NCBI GenBank assembly: GCA_948099385.1
Contig: CANUEZ040000183.1
Span: forward strand, 310,001 to 374,000
Length of the DNA: 64,000 nucleotides
Reading direction: 5' to 3'
Origin: Fasciola hepatica
Lineage: Eukaryota > Platyhelminthes > Trematoda > Plagiorchiida > Fasciolidae
A model generated the notes under the pieces. The model worked only from the letters and a program-made list of their open reading frames with translations, was not told the origin of the DNA and did no database searches. The translations under genes were made by a program, and so were the position numbers. Positions within the stretch are counted from its first letter, which is position 1. The number at the start of each line of letters is the position of its first letter. Below, in pieces: positions 13,513-27,630 of the stretch.

Positions 13513-16377
13513 CTGAGTCGCAACGAATAAAAAAATTCAGCCCTAAAGGAGCATTGAGCTCAATCTCGCCAACAGCAACAACAGAACCGTGCTGTCCCCG
13601 GAGACTTGTTCAGCATGACAATGTGGACAAAATGCTTCCTTCTATCTCTAGACAGCGTTTCGATGCTGTAGGTTGTGACTGGCTAGTTTGTCCAGATTAG
13701 CTGTTGCTTCTGGGGCAACCTGTCACCGTTTAGTTCAACAACTGAAACGGAAAATGATTCTGTAAATGTTTTGAATGGATGGTGGTAAGCGGTACAAAAT
13801 AAATGATGATTTTGAAAACGTGCCTCAAATGTAAATTTTGTTTCATACTTTCCGGTTTAACGTTGCGAAATGAATGAGACTCTACAGAATAAACCTATAC
13901 ACGAGAGCAATTAGAAATATTCAGCTGCTTGGGCAAAATACGGTTATAGAGTATAATTTCAAGAACCATGATCTAAACAGAATATAACTTATGTCTTCGC
14001 AACAATTACAGCATTACTGGCTTCCTGATTATTATAAAATTTGAGATGACTCTACAACAGAGTTTAAGAAAAATCAATAAGACAGCAAAAATACGGTCTC
14101 TCATTTAGCGAGCTTATTTACATCTAATAAAGAAAATATAGACTTGAATTAACCGGAATATTATTTATACACGGCTAAGACGTCAATTGCTTGACGTTTT
14201 ACCGAAACTTACTGAGGGTTTACATTAATAAATTTCACTCCACGATGAGGTATGCTATTTATCACTTTAAAAAGGTTAACATTTCTAAATGTGTAATCAC
14301 ATTTCATCAACAGTAAGCCAAGTTTGACGAAATAGTACGATAGATAAAATTATAAAGGAGTGGATAGTGGCTGTGATACTTAGCCATTCCTAAGGAGGCA
14401 GTTTCAGTTTGACGGATGGTAGCAACAAAAGCGTTGAATTTAACCACTGCTGACTGTTTGATGAAAATAAAGACACTACGCCATCCATTAGTTGTAATAT
14501 CTCTCACTTATTGGCTTTTTTTCGGATTTGGAGGTGGTGCTTTTTTTCATATTGCAATAAATTAGTATTATTTAATGGTATACCGTTAATTATGTTAAGT
14601 TAATGACATTTATATGGAAACTAAAGTTCATCATTCTTCGCAAGGCTTCAGTAGTTCGATAGTTCGCCTCAGTTTCAGTCAACAATGAGCTAATAACCTA
14701 CCTACCAAGCATAAACTTCATAGAATGGATAGAGAGGAAAACTTAAAGGGACTGCCAGATAATTTCCCTAATCCTGACTTGCAAATTAACAGCAAAAGTG
14801 TTAGCCCTATTTACCGGCGGTAACAGCTTCCATATTCACTTTCAGATCAGAAATTTATTAGTAGATAAATTTTGACATCTGCTGATTATTATAGATAAAA
14901 TAACTAGTTAGGGTACCGCAAACGAAAAAGAACCACGCATCATCAGTCAATCATCATTTCAATTGGGCCCAGTATCAGAACTGTCCAGTTCGCATACACG
15001 TAAGTAGCACAGTCTCTGCCAATACAGGAAAGGTGACTAATCCAACTGTATATAGAGTTACTAGATCAATTAGACTTTCTGGTATTTGGTCAAATCTAGC
15101 AGCTGTTACTGTCAAGGCAGGAAGTTCTGGTCTACACACCCATGGATTTTTGGGACAACTTTTTCGAGTGGAATTGAAACAAGATTTACGCACACACATA
15201 TGTCGAAAAACAGGCGAGCAAAACACAGATGGGACCATATTCGACAGCTACTTTTGTGCTATCAGTAGTTCCCTAGACTGTTTTAGTAGGGAAATGTCCG
15301 ATCTAATCAAAATCGTTTTGACAACACACTGTTTGAATCAAAGTTGCCGCTTTCACGGTAGTAACTGTGTTCATTGAATGCTTGGTTCCACACGTTAGAA
15401 CTGAAAAAAGTACTTCTATTGATAATTTATTTCAGCTGCTATTTACTGTCAAAGATTCGCATACATCTATTGGGACAGAATAGTGGCATGCCTAAACTAA
15501 TGTGAATGGAATATTATTATAAGCTTCTTCTAAAACGTCCACACAACTACAAAAAATTGTTGCACTTTTGAAAAACCAAGGCATTTATATGACCTTCCTC
15601 CAATCGATCATCGTCAGCTAATGCTGTGAAAATCATCAACGATGGGCTTTCAATGCGTCGTAAGATCATGCAGTTAAAGGAAACGTCGTATCCGCATTTA
15701 ATAATGAGCAAATCAAACCGGTTCGGGTCCCTAAATGTTTCTTTTCATGTGTGAAATCTGCTGCCAACAAACAAGGAAATCCATCACAAATGTGAGTAAA
15801 CTGTTTTATAAGATATGAAATTGTCACCGGAAATGATTATCTCAGATTCAAAAAAAACAAAAATTTAGTCCGTTTTTGGACGGAATTCTATTGAAAGTCA
15901 ATCATACTCGGCATAACTTTGAACTAACGGTGAATTGTTACGAAATTCCATTTTTCTAGATATATTTAAGTCCAGAGCCCCGGAATTTTCTTTGGGATGT
16001 TTTGTTTAAAAAGTGCTGTGTTCTGCTGCATGTATTTTGATATGAACTTCAGTGTTTAGTTGGTAAGATCACAATTTTCTTTGTTGTCTGATGATTTTGT
16101 AAAGTCATATGACCCATATTTTTAGTGTATTTTAGTATTCAGTTGAACTGTGGCGAGCTGCGTTTTCGATGGAGTGTCTCTCAATATACTGATCGGTGGC
16201 ATGATTCTGAAGCGTCCACCAGTTGAGCACGAATAATATTATTCACAGATTTACTTTCTAATTTTGACAATTCATCGATATTCATTTTTTATTTTTTTAT
16301 ATGATGTTTAACAATCACGGTATTTCATTTGACCTAATAACTTTAGACTTCATATCATACCTGATTTATCAAACTGT
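13513..16377. other. No recognisable gene
   Basis: Short open frames only. Overlapping frames on both strands at 14975-15377 are open (87 and 114 codons) and slightly GC-enriched, but neither resembles a known family and no splice pattern is evident. I leave them uncalled. Confidence 0.4.
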
Positions 16378-16440
16378 TTGTAAGAGCACGTATAGGATTC
16401 ATTGAAAACAATTGTTCGCTCTCCAGCGTCTTGTTCTTAA
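16378..16440 (+). mobile_element. Solo 3' end of a Penelope-like element
   Basis: 63 bp match, with few changes, the outermost ends of the palindromic Penelope-like element at 35362-36274. The shared sequence starts at ttgtaagagcacg, runs through gattcattgaaaacaattg and ends ccagcgtcttgttcttaa. Both neighbours stop matching at the same terminal ttcttaa, which marks the 3' terminus of the family. The copy is truncated on its 5' side to the last 63 bp, as expected for target-primed retrotransposition that stopped almost at once. It also serves as an outgroup for the two diverged outer ends of the palindrome. Confidence 0.75.
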
Positions 16441-17934
16441 TGTTGGCTAACAGCTTTTATTTTTGAATTTTCAAACTGTATTTATAAAATTCACGAAGCC
16501 AAGTGATTCTACTCATACATGGCTACTTAATTTTTTATTTTCTTGACAAATACTAAGTTGTATGGAATGTCCTGATGTAAATACTACTTGGCTGCATAGT
16601 ATTGATGGCATCGACTATTGTTGTTCAGACCGAAAAAAAAAACAATTAATAATCAGTATCACTGACAGTACGGCAGACCGTGACCGACATCCGTCCCTAG
16701 AGGTGTTTTCTGTTTATATTTCGCACATATTAGCATAAAACCCGCGTTCGGCTGTAAAATCTGTAATTGTTTTCATTTTTAAATATCAATGAGGTAGAGT
16801 TCGTACAAATCAGATATTCAAATTTGATGTTTTCCAGTTACTTTTTAAATTGTATTGTTCGTCGATTATTGTATAAAACTGATGAACATTGCACTGTGTG
16901 GAGTTTCTTGCAATGATAGAATATGTCACTACTAAGCTGGCCGGCCTTGTGTTAACGTCTCGCAAGTTGACTGCTGAATGGCAGGGTTGTGAAAGTCGAA
17001 AACTATTCATGAGGACTCCTAACTACTTTAGCGGTTTTCCGAGTTTTGTCATTGGTTTATCGAGTTACGAGCCATTTTGTAAAATACAGTTGTATTTAGC
17101 CGAATAGCTTTCTAATTTTCATATCTGTAGTTGAAAATTTTCCGTAACAAACATAAAGCAAACTCTGATAGAATGGGGGGGGGACAAATAGTCTTAGCAA
17201 TGCAAATAGCAGTAACTGTTCCCTTTCATTATTTTTGTCGATTGTACGAAAATAGTTCAATGCTCCATTGGATTGCAACCAGTTAGAGACTGGCGGAATG
17301 GAAATCTCTGGTGACAGAGTGAATTGCTCCGGGGACCACAAGGTCCACAGTTAGCTAAGGTGACCATTTGACCACTGTCTGCCTAATTTGGGCTTTGATA
17401 AAGGATCTCAAAAAGAAGAAAGTTTTACATCCATATTCATTATTTTTGCACATGTTGGAAAGTGAAGTCTTTTGTTAACTGTCAAAGACCTGACTTTCTT
17501 CTGTGAACCAGCACGGCTGCTTTACCAAATCACACTAAAGGGGTGGCTGACTTTCGTTCTTTATGCTACTTCACCGACAGTCAAGTAAATGAGTGCATAT
17601 CATTTTTTTTCATTTCAAGTGGCAAACCACTAAACTGAAAATTTCGATTTTCCACTAATTGTAGGAAACGACCTGTGGCCAACGAATTGGTGAGTCCCTG
17701 ATTTGTTGTTATTCGCGCTACTCACAGACTATGAAGTAGCACTTTTCGTCATGCCAAATACCATGGTTCAGCCTAACATACGGCGAATTTTGTAAACGAA
17801 AGTATTCATATACTCACCGTCCGACGAGCAGAAAAAAATGAAAATAACGTAAAAGTTCACGAGCAGTTCACTTGCGAAACTATGTATGACTGTGTAACAG
17901 ACTTTGGCACAAATTAATTCGGGAAGGATTGAGT
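16441..17934. other. No recognisable gene
   Basis: Nothing supported beyond a 9 bp G run at 17175-17183. The short frames on both strands (16810-17107 and 17096-17341) resemble no family. Confidence 0.5.
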
Positions 17935-17939
17935 TTAAA

Positions 17940-19900
17940 ATTTGACCGTCAGGTCAAGTGATTGCATTGTGTACCCGAGGGTGACTACGTGGCAGCTACG
18001 TAACCAATAAATACCAACATAATAAGAGAGAAGTACGTGGAAAGTGAAAAACATATTTAGCCTAATTGGTTTGCCAGTTCTTTTGTAACACTGGAAGGGT
18101 TGATGAGGAATCTGATGAAATAGGGAACCGTAGGTGAATTGAAAACTAAGTAACGGGCAAAATAGTGTTTGTAGCTGAACTTGGCTGGGGTTGTGGAAGC
18201 ACATTCGATAAGATCAGAATGAAGAGAATGTTATTGGTCACCTAGTAACTTCGAAGCAAAATTTAGGCAATCTGGTTATTGTTGGAAACTGTTACGTTAA
18301 GAGAACTGATCATAGGATATCCCTCTACAACGGGAAAAGTGTTTTATAGATTTAACATTAAGTTGAACTTTTTTAACGGGCAAACCCGGAAATCTACGGA
18401 AGAAGCATAGAGCCAAAGTGGTAAGAGGTACGAATGTAAAACGTTTGAATTAATAGAGTGGATTAGAAAATAACCCCAGAAGCAACACGTAAAATGTTAG
18501 ACGTCTAATTTTCTGGAAAGGAGCTGTGGCGTGATGGAACCAGGAAGCATCATGGCTGGTAGTGATTGCGAGACACTTGGTAAATGATGTTCTGGTAAAG
18601 TGTACACCTTTTGTGAATAATTCCGAATTGGATAAAAGCAGATCGGAATATCTGGGATCTTTGTAAAGAAATGATAAGATATCGGATCATCTGGAAGGAT
18701 TCTTATTCATATAATTACCGAAGGACCCTTTGGTGAATTCACTGACTATTCTTCAAGAGTGTTTATTGGGAGATAACAGATTGCGGTGTACCAAGGATAA
18801 CGTCATCGGCGTATTTCACAAGCGAATTGTCATCGCTTGCTGGTATAGGAGATATAAGTAGAAAAAAAGAAGGTTGACAGAATGACCCCTTGTAAACAAC
18901 CTGTTTCATAAAGGAGCCCTGAAGAGGTTTGTACAGTAAATCGAACGAACTGTTGGGGATTGTAAAAGCAGTTAGACAGTAAATGTTTATGGGATATAAT
19001 GAATTTGCTTTCCACAATAACCTGGAATATTTTTGACTTGTCAACACCTTTAGAATTATCACTTTAGTCGAGAAAGTGCACTGACCGCCTGACTTTTACC
19101 GTCTAATGAAGATGAAATAAGGTTTGATTGATGCTAGGGCATCCACTGTCGAGCGTGAGCTTCGGTAAGCAAACTTGTTAGTATCCACATCACTGATAAG
19201 AAGGATATTTACTGCAGAACGAGCTTTCAAATGCTTTGACGGAAAGTGATTTATAGGCGGCGGGTCGTAATTCTGATCATCTTTTTCGGCACCGGAATAA
19301 TAAATGCCACTCTTCAGCAGTCAGGAATGTTCTTTTGAGTTAAGTATCTGTTGAACAGTTCCCACGTTATTGGAGACAGTGTTGTCGGCGGTACACCTTC
19401 TACACCGACTGCCTTGTTAGTCCAGAACAGCGTTAGTTCTTTGTACACTTCTGAAAGAGGAATAAAATCTACGACAGAGTTTTGTTGGCAGTTCCAAATT
19501 GTGTTCAGTGAGGAAGCTGGTTGAGCAAGTGCAGTTAAGCATCGTTTAATTTTCTCAACATTTATCCGAGATGGGCGTTTACCAGATCTTGAACCACAGC
19601 AGGAGGGTTTTCCATGTATCACGGCCGTTCTTGTTGAAAGTCATTGATCGTATGTACCGAGAGTTAGACCTGTGAAGCTCCACTCAGATAGACTTGGATG
19701 GCATACTGACCGTGGTATGGTCCCTAGCCTTGGAAGCTCATTCCCCCTTTCAGCGTTATTGCTTCACATACGGAGATAAGAATCTGTGGTATGGTAAAAC
19801 GGAAAGGACGGACTGATGAGTCAGTGGAAATGGCAGTGGTAAAATTTCCATGAATCTCTGAACAAGTTCAAATAAATTTCTTCTCAAAAGGATGTGAATA
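17940..19900 (-). pseudogene. CR1/Jockey-type LINE reverse transcriptase relic (LINE 1)
   Basis: On the minus strand the blocks of a non-LTR reverse transcriptase appear in the correct order. Near 19440-19360 is an N-terminal block with TNKAVGVEGVPP, typical of the K-x-PGxDGVPP motif. Near 19190-19130 follows DTNKFAYRSSRSTVDALAS, the QFAYR...STxDA block. Near 18900-18860 is a motif B remnant (LQGVILSTFFFSTYIS), then VKYADDVILG with the catalytic YADD at 18813-18802. A C-terminal block with HSLHSDL and ARYLVFNS lies near 18230-18110. The pieces lie in different frames with stops between them, so the copy is inactive. No endonuclease domain was recognised upstream. Block spacing and wording match the LINE at 50.7-53.6 kb, suggesting one clade. 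Exact clade assignment (CR1, Rex1 or Jockey) would need phylogeny. Confidence 0.75.
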
Positions 19901-20865
19901 CTCGATTTTTAAGGAAGCATTCTCATGCATATGTAATGGAATAAAATTGTTAGTACAAATAAAAGACTGCTGAAGAAGCATGTTCTCCCAGTTTGTCAGT
20001 GACAGTATTTGGGTATTTAGGGAATTATGCAAGATAACACAATACAAATGGCACGAAAGAGTCCATCAGGACGAAGATGTGTCTGTAGTGGGACACAGTA
20101 GATTCAGCAATACATTTATGAATTTTTGTATAATTCCGAGGCAACTGGTCCTCCTGAATTTTTGAAGAAACCATCACATTTTTGTCGTGGTGTCGGGATA
20201 TTATATATTTTATGAGAAGGCTATGACGAATCTCAATACATTAGTAATGACGGGGGTCGGTTCTGACTTATAAATATCTAGCAAGAAAACAAGGAAATAT
20301 GAAACCGAAGCACATAGGCAGTGTACGAAATCACATGCACATTTATTAAGTCTAGTTTGAGGGACCTTAGGTAGAAAAGCACTACACTTGTAACATCTAA
20401 ATTACTGAACCCCCACCAAAAGGAAAATTACAGCGACTAGATTAAACCAAGAATACCGTGGATGATTTTCACCCCGATGTATTTAGCGAATGATCTTCTT
20501 ACTATACGAATATCTTCAATGGATAAAAGTTGGCTAGGGAAGAGATCTGAATACTTACTTTTTATGAAAGAAGATAAACTATGGGCGGACAAACAGAAGG
20601 GAATTCTGACGTTGAGATTAGAAGGCCAGTTGATTCGTTCGGGGATACCTGTTTGCTGAACAGGACTATCAGGATGAGTAAATCTTATGAAGAAACAGAT
20701 GGCGGGATGAAATCCACGCTGTGTGTGTATCGCTTCGAGGAATTAAGGAGGTATGACTGCTACTAGAAAGTTCACGAAGAACCAAACTGAATTGTTGTAA
20801 GGGAAAAAGTAAAATTCACCAGAGAGAAGGGCTGTAACTAGAATTAAGTAGCATATAAATGAGAG
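19901..20865. other. No recognised coding; possible LINE 1 upstream sequence
   Basis: This stretch lies 5' of LINE 1 on the minus strand, where its endonuclease would be. I could not recognise the catalytic GDFN or SDH motifs in it. Short frames at 20462-20766 on the plus strand resemble nothing known. Confidence 0.35.
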
Positions 20866-20935
20866 GACAAATATTCCCTGGGTCAGGACCAGTTTCGCGG
20901 TCATTGCTGCACACCAAGTGGGCTCGCCCGTGAAA
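20866..20935 (-). repeat. Possible degenerate SINE C tail fragment
   Basis: Over 43 positions this sequence matches the SINE C tail (30.5, 47.3 and 58.1 kb copies) at about 70% identity. The best block reads gtttcgcggt, and most differences are transitions. It is in the same orientation as those copies, that is, antisense to the tRNA-like head. No head is present. It could be an old copy or a chance partial match. Confidence 0.3.
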
Positions 20936-23900
20936 TGGATTGATCAATAAGAATAGAAAGTTAGTCAAATCTAAAATACTATGGTGGATATGAACTTACT
21001 GCTGTCTCCAAACTTAGAACCCCCAATGACTGATATCCTAAAGGTGTATACTGGAGTTCATTCTCTTGGACAAACGATTCCAAAGGGAAGGGAGACCGTG
21101 AAAGACTGAAATCGCGTCAAATACAAATGAATAGGCTTACACTTACAAAACAACATGGCAAAGAGCTTCTGAATGTCCACCTTATTGTCGAAAAATACCT
21201 GGAGACCATGATATTTAGAGTGAGGGTGGCATGACAAATTTGATCGGGGTGCATAAGTGGGCGAACCTTCGGCGTGGTAGATCAATCGTCGACCTAGGTA
21301 GGAAATGGGAATCAGGAAAACATTATTCTATGGAACACCTGGTTCATTCACCGAGGGTTTGGACAACTTACTTTCCATCTCTGTACACCCGGCGACATAG
21401 GTTCACGCTGGTAACTGGGTGGAACAGCCCTGTGTTTAAAGCTTAAGATGAGTGAGTGATCGGTGAATAGGGTTGAGGAAACTCAGTTAGCAAATGTTGC
21501 GCCTGCATCTGAAGAATAAACAAGAATACACAAAAGTGAAAATGTAACTAAGGTGCATCTATTGGGCCTGTGCGTAGTCTAACGGGAGCTAAAGTAGACC
21601 AGTGGAGTAGAACGTAGTTGAAGGAGGTAAACTTACTTAAGCAGCTTAAGAACAAAACTCTGTAGGTTTTGAACGAATATCTCTGAAAAAACACTGCCAG
21701 AAGAAGAATATTGAACAGACGCATGAGTGGATGGCCTTCTACAGTGTGGCAAGAACTAAATGTTCTGTCGTTAACAGAATAGTCATGGCCCCTTATATGT
21801 ACGGATAAGGGGTCAGCCCAACTAAAGCTTGGACATTATTTTGAAGACACAAGTCCTAGGACCTCCTGCATCGCCAAACATTCAGCCAAAATGCATCGAC
21901 TCATAAAATAGAAGTAGTCGTCCAACTGTTGAATGGATATTCTTCAATTCTATGGACTTCAGATCTATTCTTTGATGTTTTTGGTATATTTCTGCACCGA
22001 AAGGTTATACATCGACTAATCCCAATATCTTGGTCCCCGAACAAGTTCGAGTTTTTGCACTGAGAATGACTAAATCACTCAGCTAACCAGGTTGTTTTTT
22101 GTCATTGGATGTCGCATAAATCATCTCGTTCAATCAAGCTCGAAAAACGCGTATTTATCGGTAAATATCCAGTCGGTGACAGTCATTGCACGGTCTGCGA
22201 AACAGTATTTACCGGTGTCGTTTGTGAAAATTAGTAGTTCTTATCAAAAATGCAATTCGAAGGTGGATATTTTTTTTAGAGATATTCTGTGGTGTTTATT
22301 GGTCACTTGAGGAATAGATACCGAAACCGATCAATGGTCATTAGCACTGGAGACAAGATGGAACTCAGATCGAAATATCAGAATTTGTGCCATTTAGCCG
22401 TAATCATGATATTTGGATCCGAATAACTGTGGTTTTTTTGGTCGGAATGAAGCCACGAATATTAGCGAGCATGGATGACCCTATCTGTGTGCACAAGGGA
22501 AGTTCATATAAGTGGATGCTTATTTGGTCTGCAGTGATCTTTGTGTACAAACTGAAGTTTGCGAGTGTAGAGGGTAGCCAGTTAACAGTATGAAAAGACC
22601 GTTCCACGTTATTGTTGATTTATTTATGAATCACCCTAGATTTGCACCCCTCTTGCTTAACTTTTCGCCTTAAACGACTAAATGTAGACTGTGATCAGGA
22701 AATATTTGCCTCGTAGTTCGAAAGAAGATAACTGTATTGCATGCACCCTTAAATCAGTAGGTAGTCGCCCAGGTAACCGGCGCAGGTGACAAGTACTTGC
22801 TAGTTTTTCCCATTATCATTAATATGTGAACTCGCAGAATATGTACAGATTTGAATATTCCTCTGAAAGCACTGCTGCTGTGGTTCGGTAGGGCTCTTTT
22901 TGAAGAATGGGTGAATAAATAAACCATTCCTCGGGACTCTGTTAGTCTAAAAGCTTGGCCACATGAAGCACGTAGGATATTCCTTTTTATCTTGAGGCTT
23001 CTAATAGTCTAGGAACTTTTTGAGTTGATCTCTGTTTCAAGTAAAGCTAGAAATCGTTCTGAAAATTACCTTTTGTTGGTAGGAAACTGTTGCAGTTGAA
23101 CAAGTGTCGAATCTGTACGCACCTCGTTTTGCTGCGCTGCTGACTCTCCTAAGTAGTTTACATTAAACATAAATACACTTTTGTCCACCTTTCTCTCAGT
23201 ACTGTAAACTGTTCGGGTTTGTATTTGTGTTTTGCGTTGAACTATTTGTATCAGCTTATTGATCCGTAGGGAAGTATATGCTTGGATGTGCTCCAATGCA
23301 GCTGAATCGAAATGTGTCTTCCTACATAGTGAGTTGCTCAAGGATAGCACCCATCTAATATAGAAAACTGTTGTTTGAATGAAGGTCAGTCCTGACTAGC
23401 GTGCGATAAGTAATCAAGCGTCCCGATCCATATAACCATAACCATCGATTTATTCGAGGACATTCTACACGTGAGTCTCATGTTACTCAAGTGTAATTCA
23501 TTCCGGTGTACAAAGCGTGAATTAATTATGTCTCTGGGTAGTTTTCCCGATCAGATGAGATCAAGTCAGGGTTGCAATCCGCAAAGCATTATCAGATCGG
23601 CCTGCTAGAATGTCTTTACTTCGGTTTGACTCTTTTAATTTGAATTTTGAAGACACCACTCTTTTTTCCCGTATAAGAAGGTGCACTACCAGAATCTTGA
23701 AATGTACTGGAGACAATCTGTTCGGTTTCTTTTGATTTCATACCACTGGGGTACCAGATACTCATTCGCAATAGTAGCAACAGCTGTAGGTGAGGATGGG
23801 TTCCAGTCGTTTGGGTTCACGTGACAGCTTTTTCTATCCTGGTGATTGGAAATAATAAATCAGTCGACTCTGCTACCTTCCTGATCGCAGTGCGAATTCT

Positions 23901-26900
23901 AGTCTTGCTAACCCCTAGATAAAGTAGTCTTGGAGATTATGCTTGGATAGAAAAAGCGAAATATCGATCAAATATTCATCATTCATACCATACCTATATG
24001 TCGCAGTTGCGTCGATCGATCGATGCAACCTTTCCATCTAAACGGGCTCTAATGTGCACTTGCACATATCATCCAAGAATTCAGCTGATCCGTGATCGGT
24101 CCTAATGGGATAGAGAGATTTCGTGGACAGTTGATGACTGACGGCCGCCAATCCAATACCGTGTTTGTGTTTGGACAGCCTTGCGATTATGTACTTTAAG
24201 CTACAAAACATTCAGTTAAAGTTACACCCGGAATTGAAATTGTTATAGGTGTTTGTTATAGGACACATCGTTTTCAAACTGAAGCTCTTTTCAGTACCCA
24301 TTACCACAACCGGTACAACTCTTTGATAGCCGGACTTAATCTGAAGTTCCGAAATTTATGCTTATAGGGCTTGGCTTGTGTAGAAAAAACCAGCTTTGAT
24401 GCCAGTTAACCGAGTTGAACCTCTCTAAAAGTGTTTCTACATTTGGATTTTGTCACCGCCTGTGGAGATCTCATGAACTGTTCACGGTTGTTGGAGACAA
24501 GGCAACCGCTCAAGTTGCTGTTGAAATAGACTTCTTTTTCGTTCTTCCAGGTTATACAGCACTGCGTCGGTTACTTTGAAAGCGTGTACTCTTAGTATTT
24601 TGTCTCACACGGGTTTGACTTTTTTCATTTCATTCGTATGTATTCCCCGGATTCGTGTCAATCAGTCGAAGCAATCTATTCCTCTTGATAAGGCCTTTTA
24701 TGAAATCAAGATTACTTGGACCATTAGCCATGAAGGTTCATTCGAAGATATCTAGTTCCCGTAATGTTCCGTACGGAACACGCGGACAGGTTGGCACGAA
24801 CAAGTTAAGGAATCACTGGAAATAATAGCAAGTCTTAGGATCATTGTACGGTTTTAGTGCTTTCTGGAATATAAAATCAACTCATACAGCAAGTTTAGTT
24901 CGCATCAAGATTTCACGTATAAAACATTGGAAAATCTTACAAGTGGGTAAAATGAATAACAATCAGCTAGCTTCCTTTAATTATTACTTGACAAAGTACA
25001 ATATTTCTGGATGGGGGCGACAATCAATCAACGGCGTCAAAATGATGGAGTGGCCAGGATTTCCACCATCTAACTCCACCGGCTAGCTTCCTTAAATGAA
25101 GTTATTAACTATCAAAGAAGATAGGGATGACAAACAATGAACTTAATGTAGCTGGTTAAGTTTCCCCATCAGCTCCACGAAGAACAATGCTGGAGGTAAA
25201 CTGATTCATTTATTTCATTTATTATGCCTCGAAGGTCATCGTTACAGTGCATTTGATAAGAGTAAGTTAGGCGTGATCTACAGCTTACAACGTAAATATC
25301 AATCGGATCTTGTTTCAGCTAGCAATGGGATTCATGTTCATCGTACACGCGTTAACTACTCACGAGTAGCGCAGCGTCGAAATCAAATTGAACTCAAAAG
25401 AGAGCAATCGTCGTTTCCGTATCCAGCCAGTGGAGGTTAACTTCTGCCATTCTTCATCCAAACGAATGTGAAAAAGACTTCTCGGAAGCATAGGACTTAT
25501 TTCACCGTTATGAACGCTAATCAGGTATACGTTTCCGGTACTCCTCTGCCTCTTTACCTCACACTTGTACACTTTGTAAATTTATTTCAAATCGATATGA
25601 TTTGTCCATCTCGGATGCGGGTAGATACTCTTAACATTTTATAACTCCAGATCGCAACGTCATCGTTCTCCAGGTTATCTGACCAACGTAAAACTATCAA
25701 CGAACCACGGTTGTCAGCCCCCTGTTGATTCATCTGAGAGGAGCATTATTGGTGCACAAATCAGATTTTCGTGAACAACAACCGTTAAAGTCAGTTCATG
25801 TTGCTGTAAGCACTAAATGTACGACATCCCACGAAATACGCTTTTGCATCTTTATGCGTTTTTCGTCAGCAAGAGGTTTGTCCCGTGGATCCATCTGTGA
25901 AGTAATGTACTTTTTATGGGAAATTGTATCTGAAGTTAGCCTGAAATTTCTTTCTAATTTTTTACTTCGTTTCATAGTATCTTTTCTGTATTATACTGAA
26001 AGTAATCACTTTAAGCTTCAGGCAGTTGGCGAAAAAGCAGATGGTTTTTATGTGTTCATTTCAGTTTGCCCTTGGTCTTACATCCTTCGGAAAATAAGCA
26101 AACCAGGCCACTGTTTTGTGCCTTAGAAATCAAACAACCAAAGATCAGCCAGTAGCTCGCATTTTCCAGTCAGCTCAAGGTTCGTAGTACACAGTCTACG
26201 AATTATTCCCCTTTTTTATCTATACAGGATCATACAGATCAATGCACTAGTCAAAGAGTTTTAAGCTCACCGATGGTGAGACTCAGCCTGTGGTAGTGAA
26301 ATTCCATGGGGCAGGAAATACGAGTGACCACTATCAAGCGAATCATGTAACGATGTTTTTACAATTTTGTCAATGGTGACTTCACTCCACTTGTTTAGAC
26401 GGCCTAAACTTGAAAAGAATAGCTGATTTCGCTTGCTGTCTTCCAAGCCAAAAGATCAAGCACTCCAACCATCGTATAATCTGATCTAAAAAATGAACTG
26501 GGCAGGACTGAGTATAGTAAGGGTTGGGGAAGATTTCTGGACAGCGATCAGTACTAGGATGGATTTGCGTCTGCTCTGTTTAGCTATCTCGCGTCCAACT
26601 AAGTGTATAGGATGATGAAAAACGTGCTCTTTATACGTGCTAAGCAGAATAAGACACGTTTCGAGCAAACCCGGTGGAGTTCAACGGATAATGCTGCGTC
26701 GGTTTCATTCCCGCGCTTTTATCGGTAGAGTTTCATGAAAAGCATAACACCGAAAAATGACGTTCTTCACTAATGTTCACGAGTTACTGCCAATGGTAGT
26801 TTCATCTTCAACCTATTTTCATTACTTTTGCGTCAGTAACCTGCAGCACACCATTTGACAGAATGTCTAGTTCCGTTTGAACTTTGAGAAATTAAATGCT

Positions 26901-27375
26901 GTGTGGGATCTGTGCAAATCTTTACGCATTATAAATGAGATTAGATGGGTTTTCACTCCTGGAAATTGGCCTACTCGTAAAAGACACCAAAATGAATTAT
27001 AAATAATAATCGTTAACTATTCTCCGTTTTTAATGACAACAATAGGGTCTACTCTTGTAGCCGATCAATTTGTCGAGCATTAATTTAATCCCGTTGAGTA
27101 GAGTGTAGATAAACAGTTGACCTAACTTTCCAAGCAGTTGCCAAGAGAAAGAAGAAAGCTGTTTCAACGAGACGAATTTTGCAGGAACATTTTATTGACC
27201 GTATCCTCATCACTGTTACCAAAGCCTCGATAAATTAGCTAAGATAGCTAAGAATACTTTTGTCCTGAAATGAAGCAACTAAGATGTATTTTCCACTTTG
27301 CAGAACCAGAGTATCGTTTACACAAACCTAAAAAATGTGACTTCCCTTACTAATTCATGATATTCTAAGCAAAAC
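20936..27375. other. No recognisable gene
   Basis: Long stretch without any assignable feature. Two frames stand out only for length: 94 codons on the minus strand at 23066-23350, hydrophilic and Gln/Lys rich, and 133 codons on the plus strand at 25725-26126. Neither shows a recognisable domain, and neither has convincing splice sites or a start context. Confidence 0.45.
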
Positions 27376-27630
27376 GTACAAGACGACATCGGAACAAACT
27401 TAAATTGCTCATTCGGATTTGGAAACGGGATGGCGCAGTAGTAACACACGTCTTCGAGTTGAAAAAGCCCGGGTTCATACCCTGGGGCGGTGGCAGATTT
27501 GCACCACTAATTAGCTCTAACAAGAGCGAAACTCGAGTCCGGTGCTTTCAAGTGCACGGTTGATCGGGTGACCCAAGGTTTGTTTGAGAAAGGTAGATTT
27601 CGAAGGACAGTCAGCCAAGCTGGGTGCCAT
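27376..27630 (+). mobile_element. SINE A, copy 1 (tRNA-derived)
   Basis: Internal RNA polymerase III promoter elements are visible: A box tggcgcagtagt at 27431-27442 and B box ggttcataccc at 27472-27482, a tRNA-like spacing. Three copies share the head, a central block reading agctctaacaagag and ctcgagtc, and a downstream block containing aaggtttg and ggacagtcagcc. The other copies are at 45762-46005 (minus) and 46113-46355 (plus). Homology also extends about 50 bp 5' of the A box (acaaacttaaattgct), so the unit is longer than a bare tRNA fusion. SINEs make no protein and depend on a LINE for mobility; the partner is not identified. Confidence 0.8.

Noticed and set aside
24009..24024. cgatcgatcgat self-complementary run
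   Set aside because: Very short; expected by chance and without context.
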